DNA of 64,000 nucleotides from an uncultured Faecalibacterium sp. (GCA_934561115.1 CAKTFS010000001.1:62001-126000); one strand, 5' to 3'; shown: positions 33,000 to 42,612, counted from the stretch's first letter. A program made the numbers and translations. The notes: generated from the letters alone by a model not told the origin.

Positions 33000-34876
33000 A
33001 GTTCGTTTTCTCCTTTCGTAAGGGAAGCCCGGACTGCCTGCACAATATCCGCAGCACCCAGACCGGTACATTGCTTGATCTGCGGGACAGTCGCGTGCGG
33101 CAGGCAGGCTGTGCGGACAGCGCGGTGCAAGAAGCGGCCGTTCCAACCCTTTTGCTGCAAAGCGTAAGCCAGATGCTCACCAATGCCCCCTGCTGCAACG
33201 CATTCCTCTGCAAACAGCACGGTTTTATATTTCGACACAGCATCGACAAGTTTATCTGTAAAGGGATACAGCTTTACAAGCTTCAGAACATCCGTATTCT
33301 GCGATGCATCGTTCAACTGCTCGGCAGCGTCCAGCAAGTCCTCCAGTTCGTCCGCATAGCTGACCAGAAGGATCTCTGCCCCGGGCGTCTGCTGCAGAAA
33401 GTCGTATTCCTGCTTTGTGCAAGGGTACTGTGCCAGCCTTGCACTCTCGCCGCCACGGGGGTAACGGATGGCCCGTGGGCCGGAGACTGTATCCTGCAGC
33501 AAATAGTGCAGCCAGTATTGCAGTTCCTCGTAGTTGGAGGGTGCATAGACCGGGATGCCCATCTGGCTGAGGAAGGCTGCATCATAGATGCCCTGATGAG
33601 TCTCGCCGTCTGCTGGAACAAAACCTGCACGGTCAATGGCAAAGACCACATTCTCCTTCAACAAATTGACGTCATGGATGATCTGGTCATAGGAGCGCTG
33701 TAGGAAGGTAGAGTAGATGCACACCACCGGCAGCATTCCCTGACTGGCAAGACCTGCTGCAAAGGTAACAGCGTGCTGCTCTGCCATGCCCACATCAAAA
33801 AAGCGCTGCGGGTGGCGATGGGCAAAGAACTGCAGTCCGGTGCCGTACTTCATGGCTGCGGTGATCGCACAGATCTTCGGATTTTGTGTTCCCTCCTGCA
33901 CCAACAGCTTGCCGAAAACGGTGGAGAAGGATTCCTTCGGCGCAACCTCCGGGTCCGGCATTCCGTCCGGATCAAAGGCAGATACGCCGTGATAGTTGCC
34001 CGGGTTCATCTCTGCCGGCTGATAGCCCTTACCCTTTTTGGTCACCACATGCAAAAAGTGCGGGCCCGGCCGCTGATAGATCGAGCGCAGGGTGCGCTCC
34101 AGTTCCTCCACATTATGACCATCCATCGGGCCGATGTACTCAAAGCCCATATCCTCGAACATGGTGGAGTGGTACATGGCGCGGCGCACCAGCGTTTTTG
34201 CGCCCATCAGCGACTTTTTCATCGGCGTACCGATCAACGGCACACCGTCCAGAAAACTGCGCACATTATCCTTGGCATCATAATATGCCGTGGTCGTGCG
34301 CAGATGGGTCAGATACCGCGCCAGCGCACCTACATTTTTGGAGATGGACATCTTGTTATCGTTCAGGATCACAAGCAGATTGTCCAGCCCGCCGATGTTG
34401 TTCATGCCCTCGTACACCATACCGCCGGTAAAGGCGCCATCGCCAATTACTGCCACCACAAGTCCAGGCTCACGCTTGATCTTTTTTGCCCAAGCCATGC
34501 CAATGGCGAGTGAAAGCGCTGTATTGCCATGTCCGGCAATAAAGGCATCGTGTGCGCTTTCGTGAGGGTTCGGGAAGCCGGAAATACCATCCAGCTGCCG
34601 CAAATGATCAAACTGCTTCCGGCGTCCGGTAAGCAGCTTGTGAGTGTAGCACTGATGCCCTACGTCAAATACGATCTTATCCTTGGGTGTTTCCAGCACA
34701 CGGTGCAGTGCCACGGTCAGCTCTACAGTGCCAAGATTAGAGGCCAGATGCCCACCGGTCTTGGAGATATTTTCCAGCATAAAATGCCGGATCTCCGCAC
34801 AAAGCTTCTCCACCTGCTGTGCATTCAGCTTTTTAAGATCGCTGGGCTGATCAATTTTGTCCAGCAACGATTCCAT
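32996..34876 (-). CDS. dxs: 1-deoxy-D-xylulose-5-phosphate synthase
   Basis: 626 residues. Thiamine-diphosphate enzyme starting the MEP isoprenoid pathway. ThDP motif GDGAFTGGMVYEGMNNIG, substrate segment HxAHDAFIAGHGNTALS, and the transketolase-like middle and C-terminal domains are intact. The ATG at 34876 has AAAGGAC about 8 bp upstream; a GTG two codons earlier is possible. With ispA upstream this is the isoprenoid part of the operon. Confidence 0.96.
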   Translation of the reverse strand: MESLLDKIDQPSDLKKLNAQQVEKLCAEIRHFMLENISKTGGHLASNLGTVELTVALHRVLETPKDKIVFDVGHQCYTHKLLTGRRKQFDHLRQLDGISGFPNPHESAHDAFIAGHGNTALSLAIGMAWAKKIKREPGLVVAVIGDGAFTGGMVYEGMNNIGGLDNLLVILNDNKMSISKNVGALARYLTHLRTTTAYYDAKDNVRSFLDGVPLIGTPMKKSLMGAKTLVRRAMYHSTMFEDMGFEYIGPMDGHNVEELERTLRSIYQRPGPHFLHVVTKKGKGYQPAEMNPGNYHGVSAFDPDGMPDPEVAPKESFSTVFGKLLVQEGTQNPKICAITAAMKYGTGLQFFAHRHPQRFFDVGMAEQHAVTFAAGLASQGMLPVVCIYSTFLQRSYDQIIHDVNLLKENVVFAIDRAGFVPADGETHQGIYDAAFLSQMGIPVYAPSNYEELQYWLHYLLQDTVSGPRAIRYPRGGESARLAQYPCTKQEYDFLQQTPGAEILLVSYADELEDLLDAAEQLNDASQNTDVLKLVKLYPFTDKLVDAVSKYKTVLFAEECVAAGGIGEHLAYALQQKGWNGRFLHRAVRTACLPHATVPQIKQCTGLGAADIVQAVRASLTKGENEL

Positions 34877-34979
34877 ATTCACACGTCCTTTATGCGTTTG
34901 TTCTTTAGCTTTTTACCACAGCCGTTCTGCACTGCCCTGTCGCAAATACAAAGCAACTTCTACAGAAGGCCACATTTTA

Positions 34980-35447
34980 TCACATGACCGGGAACAAAAA
35001 GCCCACCACTGCACCCAGCAGCACACCCGCCACGACCTGCAGCGGCGTATGACCGACCATTTCCTTCAGATGCATATTCTGCAAAAAGGGAGCGTTTTTC
35101 TCGCTCACATCGATCCACTGGGCAATCATCTGGTTCAGCACCTTTGCCTGCTCGCCGGTCTCATGCCGGACACCCATGGCATCGTGCATGGTGATAATAG
35201 CCACCACACAGGCCACCGCAAAAATCGGCGAGGCGACCCCTGCACTGCGCCCGGTAACAATGGCCATGGCACAGACAGTCGCGCTGTGTGCGCTGGGCAT
35301 ACCGCCATCGCCCCACATCCGCTCCAGCTGGAACTTGCCCAGCAGAACAAAGTTGATGATGGTCTTTAGCACCTGCGCAATGAACCAGCTGAGGAGCGAT
35401 GCGGTCAGGATCTGATTGACCGATAAGATGTTTTGAATAAACTGCAT
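34980..35447 (-). CDS. Divergent PAP2 (DUF212) membrane protein
   Basis: 155 residues with four hydrophobic segments and the GGMPSAHSATVCAMA motif, where SAHS resembles the PAP2 phosphatase site, and HDAMGVRHETGEQA. DUF212/YuiD proteins are thought to be lipid phosphate phosphatases. Its place between ispA and dxs suggests polyprenyl phosphate or phosphate-lipid recycling; this is inference. Confidence 0.85.
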   Translation of the reverse strand: MQFIQNILSVNQILTASLLSWFIAQVLKTIINFVLLGKFQLERMWGDGGMPSAHSATVCAMAIVTGRSAGVASPIFAVACVVAIITMHDAMGVRHETGEQAKVLNQMIAQWIDVSEKNAPFLQNMHLKEMVGHTPLQVVAGVLLGAVVGFLFPVM

Positions 35448-35465
35448 ATCCGTATTCCTTTTTCT

Positions 35466-36347
35466 TTAGTTTTGGCGCACCAAAAGCTGCTGCGCCAACT
35501 GCTGCAGGAAAGCCGCCTTTGCACCAAAATGCTGCTGCAGATCATTGCAGATCTGCTCGTTCAGCTTTTGCGCCAGCGCCATTGCGCCGTCCACCCCGTA
35601 CAGGGTGACGAAGGTAGTCTTACCGTTTTCGCTGTCGCTGCCAATGGGCTTGCCCAGCTGCTCCGGGGTGCTGGTAACATCCAGCACATCGTCCACGATC
35701 TGGAATACCAGACCCAGCCCGTATGCGTAGGAGGCCAGGATCTCGCACTGCTGCGGCGTTGCACCGGCTGCGGCGGCGCCCATCTGGACGGCGGCGTTGA
35801 TCAGTGCACCGGTCTTGTTGCGATGGATGAGGCGCAGCTGTTCCTCGGTGGCTGCCAGTGCCTCGTATTTCAGATCCAGCTCCTGTCCGTAGACCATGCC
35901 ACGGCTGCCTGCACCTGCACCCAAAGCACGAGCAGCTGCCACGCAGATCTGCGGTGCAGCGGGTGCGTTAGCGATCACCTCAAAGGCCTCGGTCAGCAGC
36001 ACATCACCGGCAAGCATTGCCGTAGACTCGCTGAAAGCCTTGTGGCAGGAGGGACGCCCCCGGCGCAGATCATCGTTGTCCATGCAGGGCAGGTCATCGT
36101 GGATCAGTGAGTAACAATGCAGCATCTCCACAGCTGCTGCAAACTGTTCAGCAGCCTGCATCTCGCCGCCCAGCATATCGCAGACGCTGAGCGTCAGAAT
36201 TGCGCGAACGCGCTTTCCGCCGCCCAGCAAACTGTAACGGGCGGCTCTGCACACCTCTGATTCCTCGGGCAGAAAACGGGCACTGGCTGCATCCAGTGCA
36301 GCCGTAGCCTGCAACAGATATTCCTGATATTGCGCCTTGTATTCCAT
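35466..36347 (-). CDS. ispA: Polyprenyl (farnesyl) diphosphate synthase
   Basis: 293 residues. First Asp-rich motif DDLPCMDNDD with the two-residue insertion typical of bacterial farnesyl synthases, second motif QIVDDVLD, GGGKRVR substrate motif. Product is probably FPP for undecaprenyl phosphate. The start overlaps the xseB stop by one base. Confidence 0.94.
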   Translation of the reverse strand: MEYKAQYQEYLLQATAALDAASARFLPEESEVCRAARYSLLGGGKRVRAILTLSVCDMLGGEMQAAEQFAAAVEMLHCYSLIHDDLPCMDNDDLRRGRPSCHKAFSESTAMLAGDVLLTEAFEVIANAPAAPQICVAAARALGAGAGSRGMVYGQELDLKYEALAATEEQLRLIHRNKTGALINAAVQMGAAAAGATPQQCEILASYAYGLGLVFQIVDDVLDVTSTPEQLGKPIGSDSENGKTTFVTLYGVDGAMALAQKLNEQICNDLQQHFGAKAAFLQQLAQQLLVRQN

Positions 36348-36577
36348 TATTCTTCCTCCTGCTCCTGCGGGGTTTCTACGGTCTGTGCGATCCTTGCACT
36401 GATCTCCTCGATCTGCAGCGACGTTTTTTCCAGCGTTGCATGGCAGTACTGCATCAGGGAGGCAGCTTCCGCATACAGCTTGACGGAATCTGCCAGCGAG
36501 GTATCCTCCTGCTGCATCTGCGCAAGGATCGCGTTCAGCCGATCCATTCCTTCTTCAAAGCTTTTGGGTGCTCTCAT
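36347..36577 (-). CDS. xseB: Exodeoxyribonuclease VII small subunit
   Basis: 76 residues of helical coiled-coil type with the family start KSFEEGMDRLNAILAQMQQEDTSLADSVKLYAEA and an acidic tail. Pairs with XseA. Its start lies 23 bp inside the 3' end of xseA. Confidence 0.92.
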   Translation of the reverse strand: MRAPKSFEEGMDRLNAILAQMQQEDTSLADSVKLYAEAASLMQYCHATLEKTSLQIEEISARIAQTVETPQEQEEE

Positions 36578-37778
36578 TGATCTCCTCCACCGTTTCTACA
36601 CGGCATCGTGCCTGATATTGCCGGCTGCGTACGCAGATGGCCTGCTCCGGCTGCAGCTGCTCCACAGTGCAGACCTTGCCTTTTGCATCGGTCACCAGAG
36701 CATAGCCGCGGGCCAGCACCCGGTACGGATCCAGCGATGCTGCCAGCGCAGCCGCATGTTGCAGCTGCATTTTTTTGTCATTCATACGCGCTTTTTGCCG
36801 TGCCTGAATGGCCTGCTGCACCTGCTGCAGACGGTTCAAGTACTGCTGTAAGATTTTATCTGGCGCGTTCTGCTCCAACAAAAAGTTGTATTGTTCCAGA
36901 CCATTATAGCACAACGCAAGCCGTTTTTGTATATTTTTGTGAATATTTTCTTCAATATTTTCAAAAATGCGCTGCTGCTCCTCACGATCCGGCACCGCAA
37001 GCTCTGCAGCAGCGGACGGTGTTGGTGCACGCTGGTCGGCTACAAAGTCCAGAAGGGTGTAGTCGATCTCGTGTCCGATAGCGCTGATCAGCGGCGTTTT
37101 GCAGCGAAATGCTGCCCGGGCGATCTCTTCAGCATTGAACACCCACAGGTCTTCCCTGCTGCCGCCGCCCCGGGCCACGATGATCTCGTCCACCCGCCCA
37201 CTCTGATCCAGCGTGCGGATGGCTGCGGCGATCTGCCGGGCTGCCTCAAAACCCTGCACCGTTACCGGGCACAGCAGCAGCCGGACGGACGGCCAGCGGC
37301 GGCTGATCACGTTGCGGATATCCTGCAGCGCCGCTCCTGTTTTGCTGGTGACGACACCAATACATTTGGGGTATGCAGGCAGCGGCTTTTTGTGCGCGGG
37401 GTCGAATAGACCTTCCTTTTCCAGCCGGGCTTTCAGCTGCTCCAGCGCAAGCTGTGCGGCGCCCAGACCGTCCAGGAACATTTCGTTCACATAGACCTGA
37501 AACGCGCCGTCCCGCTCGTAAAGGGTGGCACGGCAGCGCACCACCACCCGCATTCCCTCTTCCGGGCGAAATGCCAGACGACGGGCATCGGTGCGGAACA
37601 TGACTGCTTTTACGCTGCAGGCTTCATCGCGCAGAGAAAAATAGCAGTGCCCGCTGCGGGCGTTCTGCACAAAGTTTGCGATCTCGCCCCGCAGGGCAAG
37701 ATCAAACAGACCATCGTTGACATCCAGCAGTGTTTTTACATAATGGTTCAGTTCTGAGACCGAGATCACATCAGCCAT
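36555..37778 (-). CDS. xseA: Exodeoxyribonuclease VII large subunit
   Basis: 407 residues. N-terminal OB fold (DGLFDLALRGEIANFVQNARSGHCYFSLRD), catalytic core with TGAALQDI, RGGGSREDLWVFN, and APTPSAAAE, then a coiled-coil tail. Degrades single-stranded DNA with XseB. Overlaps the upstream M22-like gene by 13 bp. Confidence 0.95.
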   Translation of the reverse strand: MADVISVSELNHYVKTLLDVNDGLFDLALRGEIANFVQNARSGHCYFSLRDEACSVKAVMFRTDARRLAFRPEEGMRVVVRCRATLYERDGAFQVYVNEMFLDGLGAAQLALEQLKARLEKEGLFDPAHKKPLPAYPKCIGVVTSKTGAALQDIRNVISRRWPSVRLLLCPVTVQGFEAARQIAAAIRTLDQSGRVDEIIVARGGGSREDLWVFNAEEIARAAFRCKTPLISAIGHEIDYTLLDFVADQRAPTPSAAAELAVPDREEQQRIFENIEENIHKNIQKRLALCYNGLEQYNFLLEQNAPDKILQQYLNRLQQVQQAIQARQKARMNDKKMQLQHAAALAASLDPYRVLARGYALVTDAKGKVCTVEQLQPEQAICVRSRQYQARCRVETVEEINESTQKL

Positions 37779-38707
37779 AGCCCGGCCTCCCGCGCAGCAA
37801 GAATGGACACGCCGATGGCGTTATCGCTGGAATACTGCCCCGGCACAAAATAGACCTGCGGCAGACGCTGCTGCACCCATGTGCGGATGATATCGCTGCT
37901 CATCACGCCGCCGGCGCAGACCACCGGCAAGCCGGGGTATTCCTTCTGCGCAGCCTTTGTCATGCGGACAACGGTATCTGCCACGCAGAGCAGGCAGTAC
38001 TTGCAGACGTATTCCGATGCTTTTCCGGCAGCAAGCAGGGCGTTGCACTGGTTTTCCAGCCCGGAAAGGCTGCATTGCAGCCCCTTTACGCTGGATTTTG
38101 GGCGGATTTCCTCGGTGCACTGCGCGGCAAGGCGGGAGACCTCGGCGCCTGCGGGGAAGCCAAAGCCCAGCCGCACGCCTACGCGATCCACCGCCTGACC
38201 GGCGTACAGATCCGTGCTGGTGCCAAGGGTGGTGATGGTGCGCACCTGATCGCACAGCAAAAGATCCGTGGTACCGCCGGAGATGTGGAACAGCAGCACC
38301 TTCTGGGAGAACAGTGCCTCGCCCTTTGCGGCATACAGCGCTGCCGCAGCGTGACCCTGCTGATGGGTGGTGTGGATCAGCGGAATGTCCCGCGCCGCCG
38401 CAAAAGCAGTCGCAGCACTGACACCAGCCAGAAAACAGGGCATATAGCTGCCCTCCACCGGGCGCGGCTTTTGCGAAACACCTACGGCATCTATTTTGGT
38501 CAGGTCGAATTCCTGCGCCAGCTCCTGCAGCATCTCCGGCAAAGCCGCCGTATGATGGAACAGTGCATCGCTCTGCCGCAGGCCAAGCTGCCCGGCTTTT
38601 ACCGGCAAAAAGCGCTTTTTTGCACAAACAACCTCCCCGGCTGTATCAAAAACTGCCAGAGAGGTTGCATAGTTGCTTGTATCGACCCCGAGCGTATAAC
38701 GGCTCAC
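37766..38707 (-). CDS. TsaD/Kae1-like (peptidase M22-like) paralogue
   Basis: 313 residues of the ASKHA fold: GVDTSNYATSLAVFD phosphate loop, metal-site-like HQQGH (H-x3-H), SGGTTDLL, and C-terminal CAGGVMSS. It resembles TsaD, the t6A37 tRNA enzyme, but is shorter and divergent. I read it as the second paralogue found in many Clostridia, with an unknown task, rather than the true TsaD. The GTG start overlaps the nusB stop (GTGA). Confidence 0.75.
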   Translation of the reverse strand: MSRYTLGVDTSNYATSLAVFDTAGEVVCAKKRFLPVKAGQLGLRQSDALFHHTAALPEMLQELAQEFDLTKIDAVGVSQKPRPVEGSYMPCFLAGVSAATAFAAARDIPLIHTTHQQGHAAAALYAAKGEALFSQKVLLFHISGGTTDLLLCDQVRTITTLGTSTDLYAGQAVDRVGVRLGFGFPAGAEVSRLAAQCTEEIRPKSSVKGLQCSLSGLENQCNALLAAGKASEYVCKYCLLCVADTVVRMTKAAQKEYPGLPVVCAGGVMSSDIIRTWVQQRLPQVYFVPGQYSSDNAIGVSILAAREAGLWLM

Positions 38708-39150
38708 TGTTCAGCCGACTCCGCGACGGCTTCATCACTCAGGCCGTGGTCGCGTGCCACAGCACCCAGCAGGCCATTCACAAACTGGTAGTCCTCACCC
38801 GCGCCGTACTTCTTGGTCAGTTCCACAGCCTCATTGATGGCAACGCCGGGCTTGTTCTCGCCGCCGAACAGCATCTCGGCCACAGCCAGACGCAGCACAG
38901 TCAGGCTGACACGCGGCAGACGCTCCATAGTCCAGTTGCGCAGATGCGCGCGGATCTCGTCATCCACCTCTGCGGAATGATCGTAGTAGGCGTTCAGCAG
39001 CAGACGGCTGAACGCATCCACGGGATGCTCCTCGTCGTTCTCGGCGTGGTTGGACAGTGCCTCGGCCAGAGGAATGTCACCAAAGGTCTGCGAAAATGCC
39101 AGCAAAAAGGCGTTTTCGCGGGCTTCTCTACGGGGCAGAATATTTTCCAT
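38704..39150 (-). CDS. nusB: Transcription antitermination factor NusB
   Basis: 148 residues, all helical, with RREARENAFLLAFSQTF at the start and VAINEAVELTKKYGAGEDYQFVNGLLGAVAR in the C-terminal half. Works with NusE/S10 in rRNA antitermination. The start at 39150 is clear; the long frame from 39261 reads through the gap. Downstream of the Asp23 gene, as in B. subtilis (yqhY-nusB). Confidence 0.94.
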   Translation of the reverse strand: MENILPRREARENAFLLAFSQTFGDIPLAEALSNHAENDEEHPVDAFSRLLLNAYYDHSAEVDDEIRAHLRNWTMERLPRVSLTVLRLAVAEMLFGGENKPGVAINEAVELTKKYGAGEDYQFVNGLLGAVARDHGLSDEAVAESAEQ

Positions 39151-39235
39151 AATGTTCCTTTCGCAATACAAACCCTCCCCGCCGGGCGTACCGGGAGGAG
39201 GATCGTTTCTGATATGATTTTTTTTGCTGAATTTG

Positions 39236-39595
39236 TTACCGCGCCTCGGCAAGGCCTGCAATGACCAGATCCACGCGGCTGACCGTCACATTGGTCATGT
39301 TCTGTACGGCAGACTTGACGTTCTCCTGTACCTTTTCAGCCACAGAGGGGATCCGTGCGCCGAACTGCATCATCAGGTGCAGGGTGATGCTGGCCGTGCC
39401 GTCCCGCATCTCCACCGCCACAGGCGGCTGGATGCTGGCAGATTCCAGCAGGCTTTTCAGCTTTTTGTTCTGCACGCCGCAGGATACCTCGGCAACGCCG
39501 TCCACTTCCAGTGCGGCGCAGCGGGCGATTTTGCCCACGACCTCGGTCGAAATCTGAAGGCTGCCGCCCTGAAGATCCATGTTCTGTAAATCCAT
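39236..39595 (-). CDS. Asp23/Gls24 (YqhY-type) protein
   Basis: 119 residues with the Asp23 pattern: GSLQISTEVVGKIARCAALEVDGVAEVS, later HLMMQFGARIPSVAEKVQENVKSAVQNMTNVTVSRVDLVIAGL. YqhY-type members near nusB are tied to fatty acid/acetyl-CoA carboxylase regulation in B. subtilis, where accBC are adjacent; here accBC are missing. The start at 39595 is chosen because GGAGG lies 8 bp upstream; an ATG at 39610 overlaps that site. Confidence 0.9.
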   Translation of the reverse strand: MDLQNMDLQGGSLQISTEVVGKIARCAALEVDGVAEVSCGVQNKKLKSLLESASIQPPVAVEMRDGTASITLHLMMQFGARIPSVAEKVQENVKSAVQNMTNVTVSRVDLVIAGLAEAR

Positions 39596-39732
39596 TGTGC
39601 TGTCCTCCATCCAAAGGCCGCTCCGGCGGCGGTCTCAAAACCTTGAAACCGGTCTGCCGTACCTGCCTTTTGTGTTCAAACGCGCCCTTGTGCGGTGCAT
39701 AAAGGCGCGCAGCATTCATTTTTGATAGAGTT

Positions 39733-39762
39733 ATTATACCATCAATGCGGGGGCAATTTCAA
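39733..39762 (-). promoter_or_regulatory. Promoter of the asp23-nusB-...-recN operon
   Basis: Minus strand TTGAAA (39757-39762), 18 bp, TATAAT (39733-39738). It gives a leader of about 130 nt to the Asp23-type gene. The rest of the 288-bp gap (39596-39883) shows no further gene. Confidence 0.65.
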
Positions 39763-39883
39763 TACTTGTTTGGAAAAGAAGATGGAAATCAGCACGGAAT
39801 GGCATCCCGCAGCGGGCGCGGCTTTCTGCCTGCAGGAAAAGCTGTGCCTGCGCCGCCGGGGTGTCGGCATAAATAAAGAGCGC

Positions 39884-40507
39884 TTACTTTACCTCTACCA
39901 CCGTAATATTCTGGGCGGTCACACTGCTTTTGTTCATCACCACATCCCGGATCTGCGCCACCTGTGCCGCTGTGAGCGGCTCGCCTGCCGTCATCACGGT
40001 CAGGTCTGCCCGCCCCGCTTGCAAAAAGCACAGACAGTCCGCAAATCCCTTGGCACGCACCAGCGTTTCGATTTCGTTTTCTGCATTCAGGTCTTCCAGC
40101 CCTGCCGCCATTTGTGCGGTATACTCCTTTTTCTCCTCGGCTGTCAGGGAGGAAGATTTCAGGCTCTTTTGCAGCGTGTCCATGGCTTCGTCATGTGCCT
40201 TTTCCCGCTTGAGACGAGCCTGTTCAAAAAAGCGGGTGCCGCTGTCGTTTGCCACGCTGACAAGCTGTGCCTCGCCATAGTTTTTGTTGACACCGGAGGC
40301 AGCTTCCGCTTCTGTGGGCAGTGCATCTGTGATGGTGGTCTCCGCTTCTGCATCCACCGGTTCTGCCGAGACCATGAGGGTGTCGTCCTCTGTCTGCGGG
40401 GTGATGTCTGCCCGGGCATACTGCCAGTTTAAGTAGACGGCAATGACCAGCGCCGCCGCCAGCGTCAGAGCGGTGACCCTGCGGGTGTTTCTGGAAAGTG
40501 CTCTCAT
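39884..40507 (-). CDS. spoIIIAH: Stage III sporulation protein AH
   Basis: 207 residues: a basic start, one membrane segment (about 10-26, TALTLAAALVIAVYLNW), a low-complexity acidic linker, then a ring-forming YscJ-like domain with FFEQARLKREKAHDEAMDTLQKSL. It interacts with SpoIIQ across the engulfment septum. Last gene of the spoIIIA operon. Confidence 0.9.
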   Translation of the reverse strand: MRALSRNTRRVTALTLAAALVIAVYLNWQYARADITPQTEDDTLMVSAEPVDAEAETTITDALPTEAEAASGVNKNYGEAQLVSVANDSGTRFFEQARLKREKAHDEAMDTLQKSLKSSSLTAEEKKEYTAQMAAGLEDLNAENEIETLVRAKGFADCLCFLQAGRADLTVMTAGEPLTAAQVAQIRDVVMNKSSVTAQNITVVEVK

Positions 40508-40567
40508 AAAACGGTTCCTCCTTTGGTATTTCGGTAAGCGATTGCGGTACTTGACAAAAACAGCAGC

Positions 40568-41080
40568 TCAACGCTTACGCTGCTCCACACAGATGCGGTT
40601 TGTGGGCAGATCCAGCAGCGAATGTAGCAGCTCAGTGATCCGGGCTGCAACGCGGACATCTCCCCCGCCCTCACACAGCACGGCGACCCCGCAGACCTGC
40701 GGCAGATAGGTGGTCTCAGCCAGCGCAGAGCCATCCTGCAAAAGAACGTGTGTCTCCTGCTGCTGCAGATCCCCGGTCTGGGTATCTACTGCATAGATAG
40801 TCTCCTCCCCAGTGGTCAGGGTGACCATGACCGTGGTGCGCCCCGCCCCCTGCAGCTGGCTGATAAGCCCTTCCAGCTGCTGTTCCAGCTGGGTCTGGTA
40901 CTGGCTGACGGCAGTTGTTTGGGTGGTGGATACCGCCATTTTCTGCGCACTGTCTCCGGGTAAAAGCTCCGACAGTAAAAGCAGCAGCATTGCCAGCACA
41001 CCGACCGCCACTGCCAGCGAGGTGCGGTTTTTGTTGCTTTGCAGAGAGCGTAAAGCGGAAAGCAATTCATTCTTCTTCAT
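40568..41080 (-). CDS. spoIIIAG: Stage III sporulation protein AG
   Basis: 170 residues: one membrane segment (about 23-39) after a short basic N-terminus, a Thr/Gln-rich linker, and a ring-building domain with GAGRTTVMVTLTTGEETIYAVD. Forms the large ring of the feeding-tube channel. The ATG at 41080 overlaps the spoIIIAF stop; the longer frame to 41659 is a shadow of AF/AE. Confidence 0.9.
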   Translation of the reverse strand: MKKNELLSALRSLQSNKNRTSLAVAVGVLAMLLLLLSELLPGDSAQKMAVSTTQTTAVSQYQTQLEQQLEGLISQLQGAGRTTVMVTLTTGEETIYAVDTQTGDLQQQETHVLLQDGSALAETTYLPQVCGVAVLCEGGGDVRVAARITELLHSLLDLPTNRICVEQRKR

Positions 41081-41556
41081 GGTGTGCTCTCCTCCGCTGC
41101 CGTGGAAACACCCAGCGTCTGCTGCAAAAAGCTGAACACCGCCTGCTTTTGGGCGGCGGTGCAGCCCGCCGGAAAGGCTGCAACCGCTTTTTTTACCACG
41201 ACCTGCTGACCGGCTTTTTCCAACGTGATAGACACACGAATGTTCAGCCCGAATTGCCGTCGGCACTGTGCGGCGCAATATTCTTCCAGCCGGGTCTCGG
41301 CCCCGGTCAGGATCTCCGTTTCCAGTGCATCCGATTGCGCCGCAGACAGAGCCGCCGGGGCTGTATTGCCCGAAAAAGCGGTCATGATCTTGCCCGGCAG
41401 CCGTGGCAGCTGCGCAAGAAGGACTGCTAAAATATATAGCCCGGCTACGGCTTTTATGCACCGGCCTGCCCAGCTTTGCCCGCCAAAAAGGCTGACCAGC
41501 TCTGCCCCGATACACGCCATACAAAACACTGCCGCAGCCCGCTGAAATGCCTGCAT
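41077..41556 (-). CDS. spoIIIAF: Stage III sporulation protein AF
   Basis: 159 residues with two N-terminal membrane segments (about 6-22, 34-50) followed by a soluble part with ALETEILTGAETRLEEYCAAQCRRQFG. Matches SpoIIIAF in topology, length and place. Directly abuts spoIIIAE. Confidence 0.88.
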   Translation of the reverse strand: MQAFQRAAAVFCMACIGAELVSLFGGQSWAGRCIKAVAGLYILAVLLAQLPRLPGKIMTAFSGNTAPAALSAAQSDALETEILTGAETRLEEYCAAQCRRQFGLNIRVSITLEKAGQQVVVKKAVAAFPAGCTAAQKQAVFSFLQQTLGVSTAAEESTP

Positions 41557-42612
41557 CTAACCACCCCCTGTCAGCATCAGCAGCACGATGCCCACCACAA
41601 ATAACATGAAAAACAAGGCCGTAACTGCCGCCATGCAGCGCACAGCCTCGGCAAAGCATTGCAGCAGCTTATGGCAATGCTCCATCCCGCCGATCCCGGC
41701 AAGCCAGCTACAGCAGGACAGAAAAAACAGATGCACCAGCAGCCCAAGATACAAGGGTGCAAACTCTGCCCCGATGCTGAGCAATGCGGCAATGCCAAGG
41801 GTGCTTTTGAGCAGCTGCATCCCGGCCAGTACCGCGTCTGCCGCGCTGCTCAGCGCCTGCCCCACGATGGGCACGCTGCCGGTCAGCAGCTGCCCCAGAC
41901 GAGAAGCAGAGCGATCCAACTGCACCGTTACCACGCGCTGAAGGCTCATCAGGGCGGCAAACGCTTTGCCAGCCCAGCCGATAGCCTGTCGCAGCAGCCG
42001 CCCGGTCAGAGTACAGCCCTCGGACAGGCTTTTGCGGGAGCTGATGCCGCAGGCCATACTGATGGCAAGATAGCTGCGCAGCAGCGGCTGCAGCCAGAGA
42101 GTGACCGCCTGTGCAATAAAGCACAGCACCGTGAGCAGAAAGCCGTTTGCAGCCGCTCCGGCGTTCCATTCGCCACCGGCTGTCAGCACACCGCTGTATA
42201 CCGGCAAAAAGCCCAGCAGATAGCTTTTCCACCCGGCCATCCGGGTGCACAGGGCGGCGGCAAGCTTGTCCAGTTCCTGCCACAATAAAACGCCGCAGCC
42301 GCCGGCAGCTGCCAGCTCCAGCAGTGCTCTGTCAGTGGTGTCCTGCAAGAGAAATGCAAGCCCGGCAGCCATCGACAAAAACAGCATAACATCGGCATAT
42401 TGCTGCAGCACTTCCCGCAGCAATTGCACCGGCTCGGCGGCAAATAAATGCAGCAGGGTACCCAGCGGGTCTGCTGCAAACCGCTCAGCCTGTACAGGTG
42501 CTTTGTCGAGATAGGTCTGCCACGGCGCGGCTTCCGCAGCAGCTTTCAGGGTAGTTTCACTGCACAGAAAGCCCAGAGTTACCCCGCAAATGATAAGGCT
42601 GCGTTTTTTCAT
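41557..42612 (-). CDS. spoIIIAE: Stage III sporulation protein AE
   Basis: 351 residues: a probable signal peptide (KKRSLIICGVTLGFLCSETTLKAAAEA), then six to eight membrane segments. The ring/channel-associated permease-like protein of the spoIIIA complex. The ATG at 42612 overlaps the spoIIIAD stop (ATGA); the frame continuing to 43065 lies inside AD and AC. Confidence 0.9.
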   Translation of the reverse strand: MKKRSLIICGVTLGFLCSETTLKAAAEAAPWQTYLDKAPVQAERFAADPLGTLLHLFAAEPVQLLREVLQQYADVMLFLSMAAGLAFLLQDTTDRALLELAAAGGCGVLLWQELDKLAAALCTRMAGWKSYLLGFLPVYSGVLTAGGEWNAGAAANGFLLTVLCFIAQAVTLWLQPLLRSYLAISMACGISSRKSLSEGCTLTGRLLRQAIGWAGKAFAALMSLQRVVTVQLDRSASRLGQLLTGSVPIVGQALSSAADAVLAGMQLLKSTLGIAALLSIGAEFAPLYLGLLVHLFFLSCCSWLAGIGGMEHCHKLLQCFAEAVRCMAAVTALFFMLFVVGIVLLMLTGGG

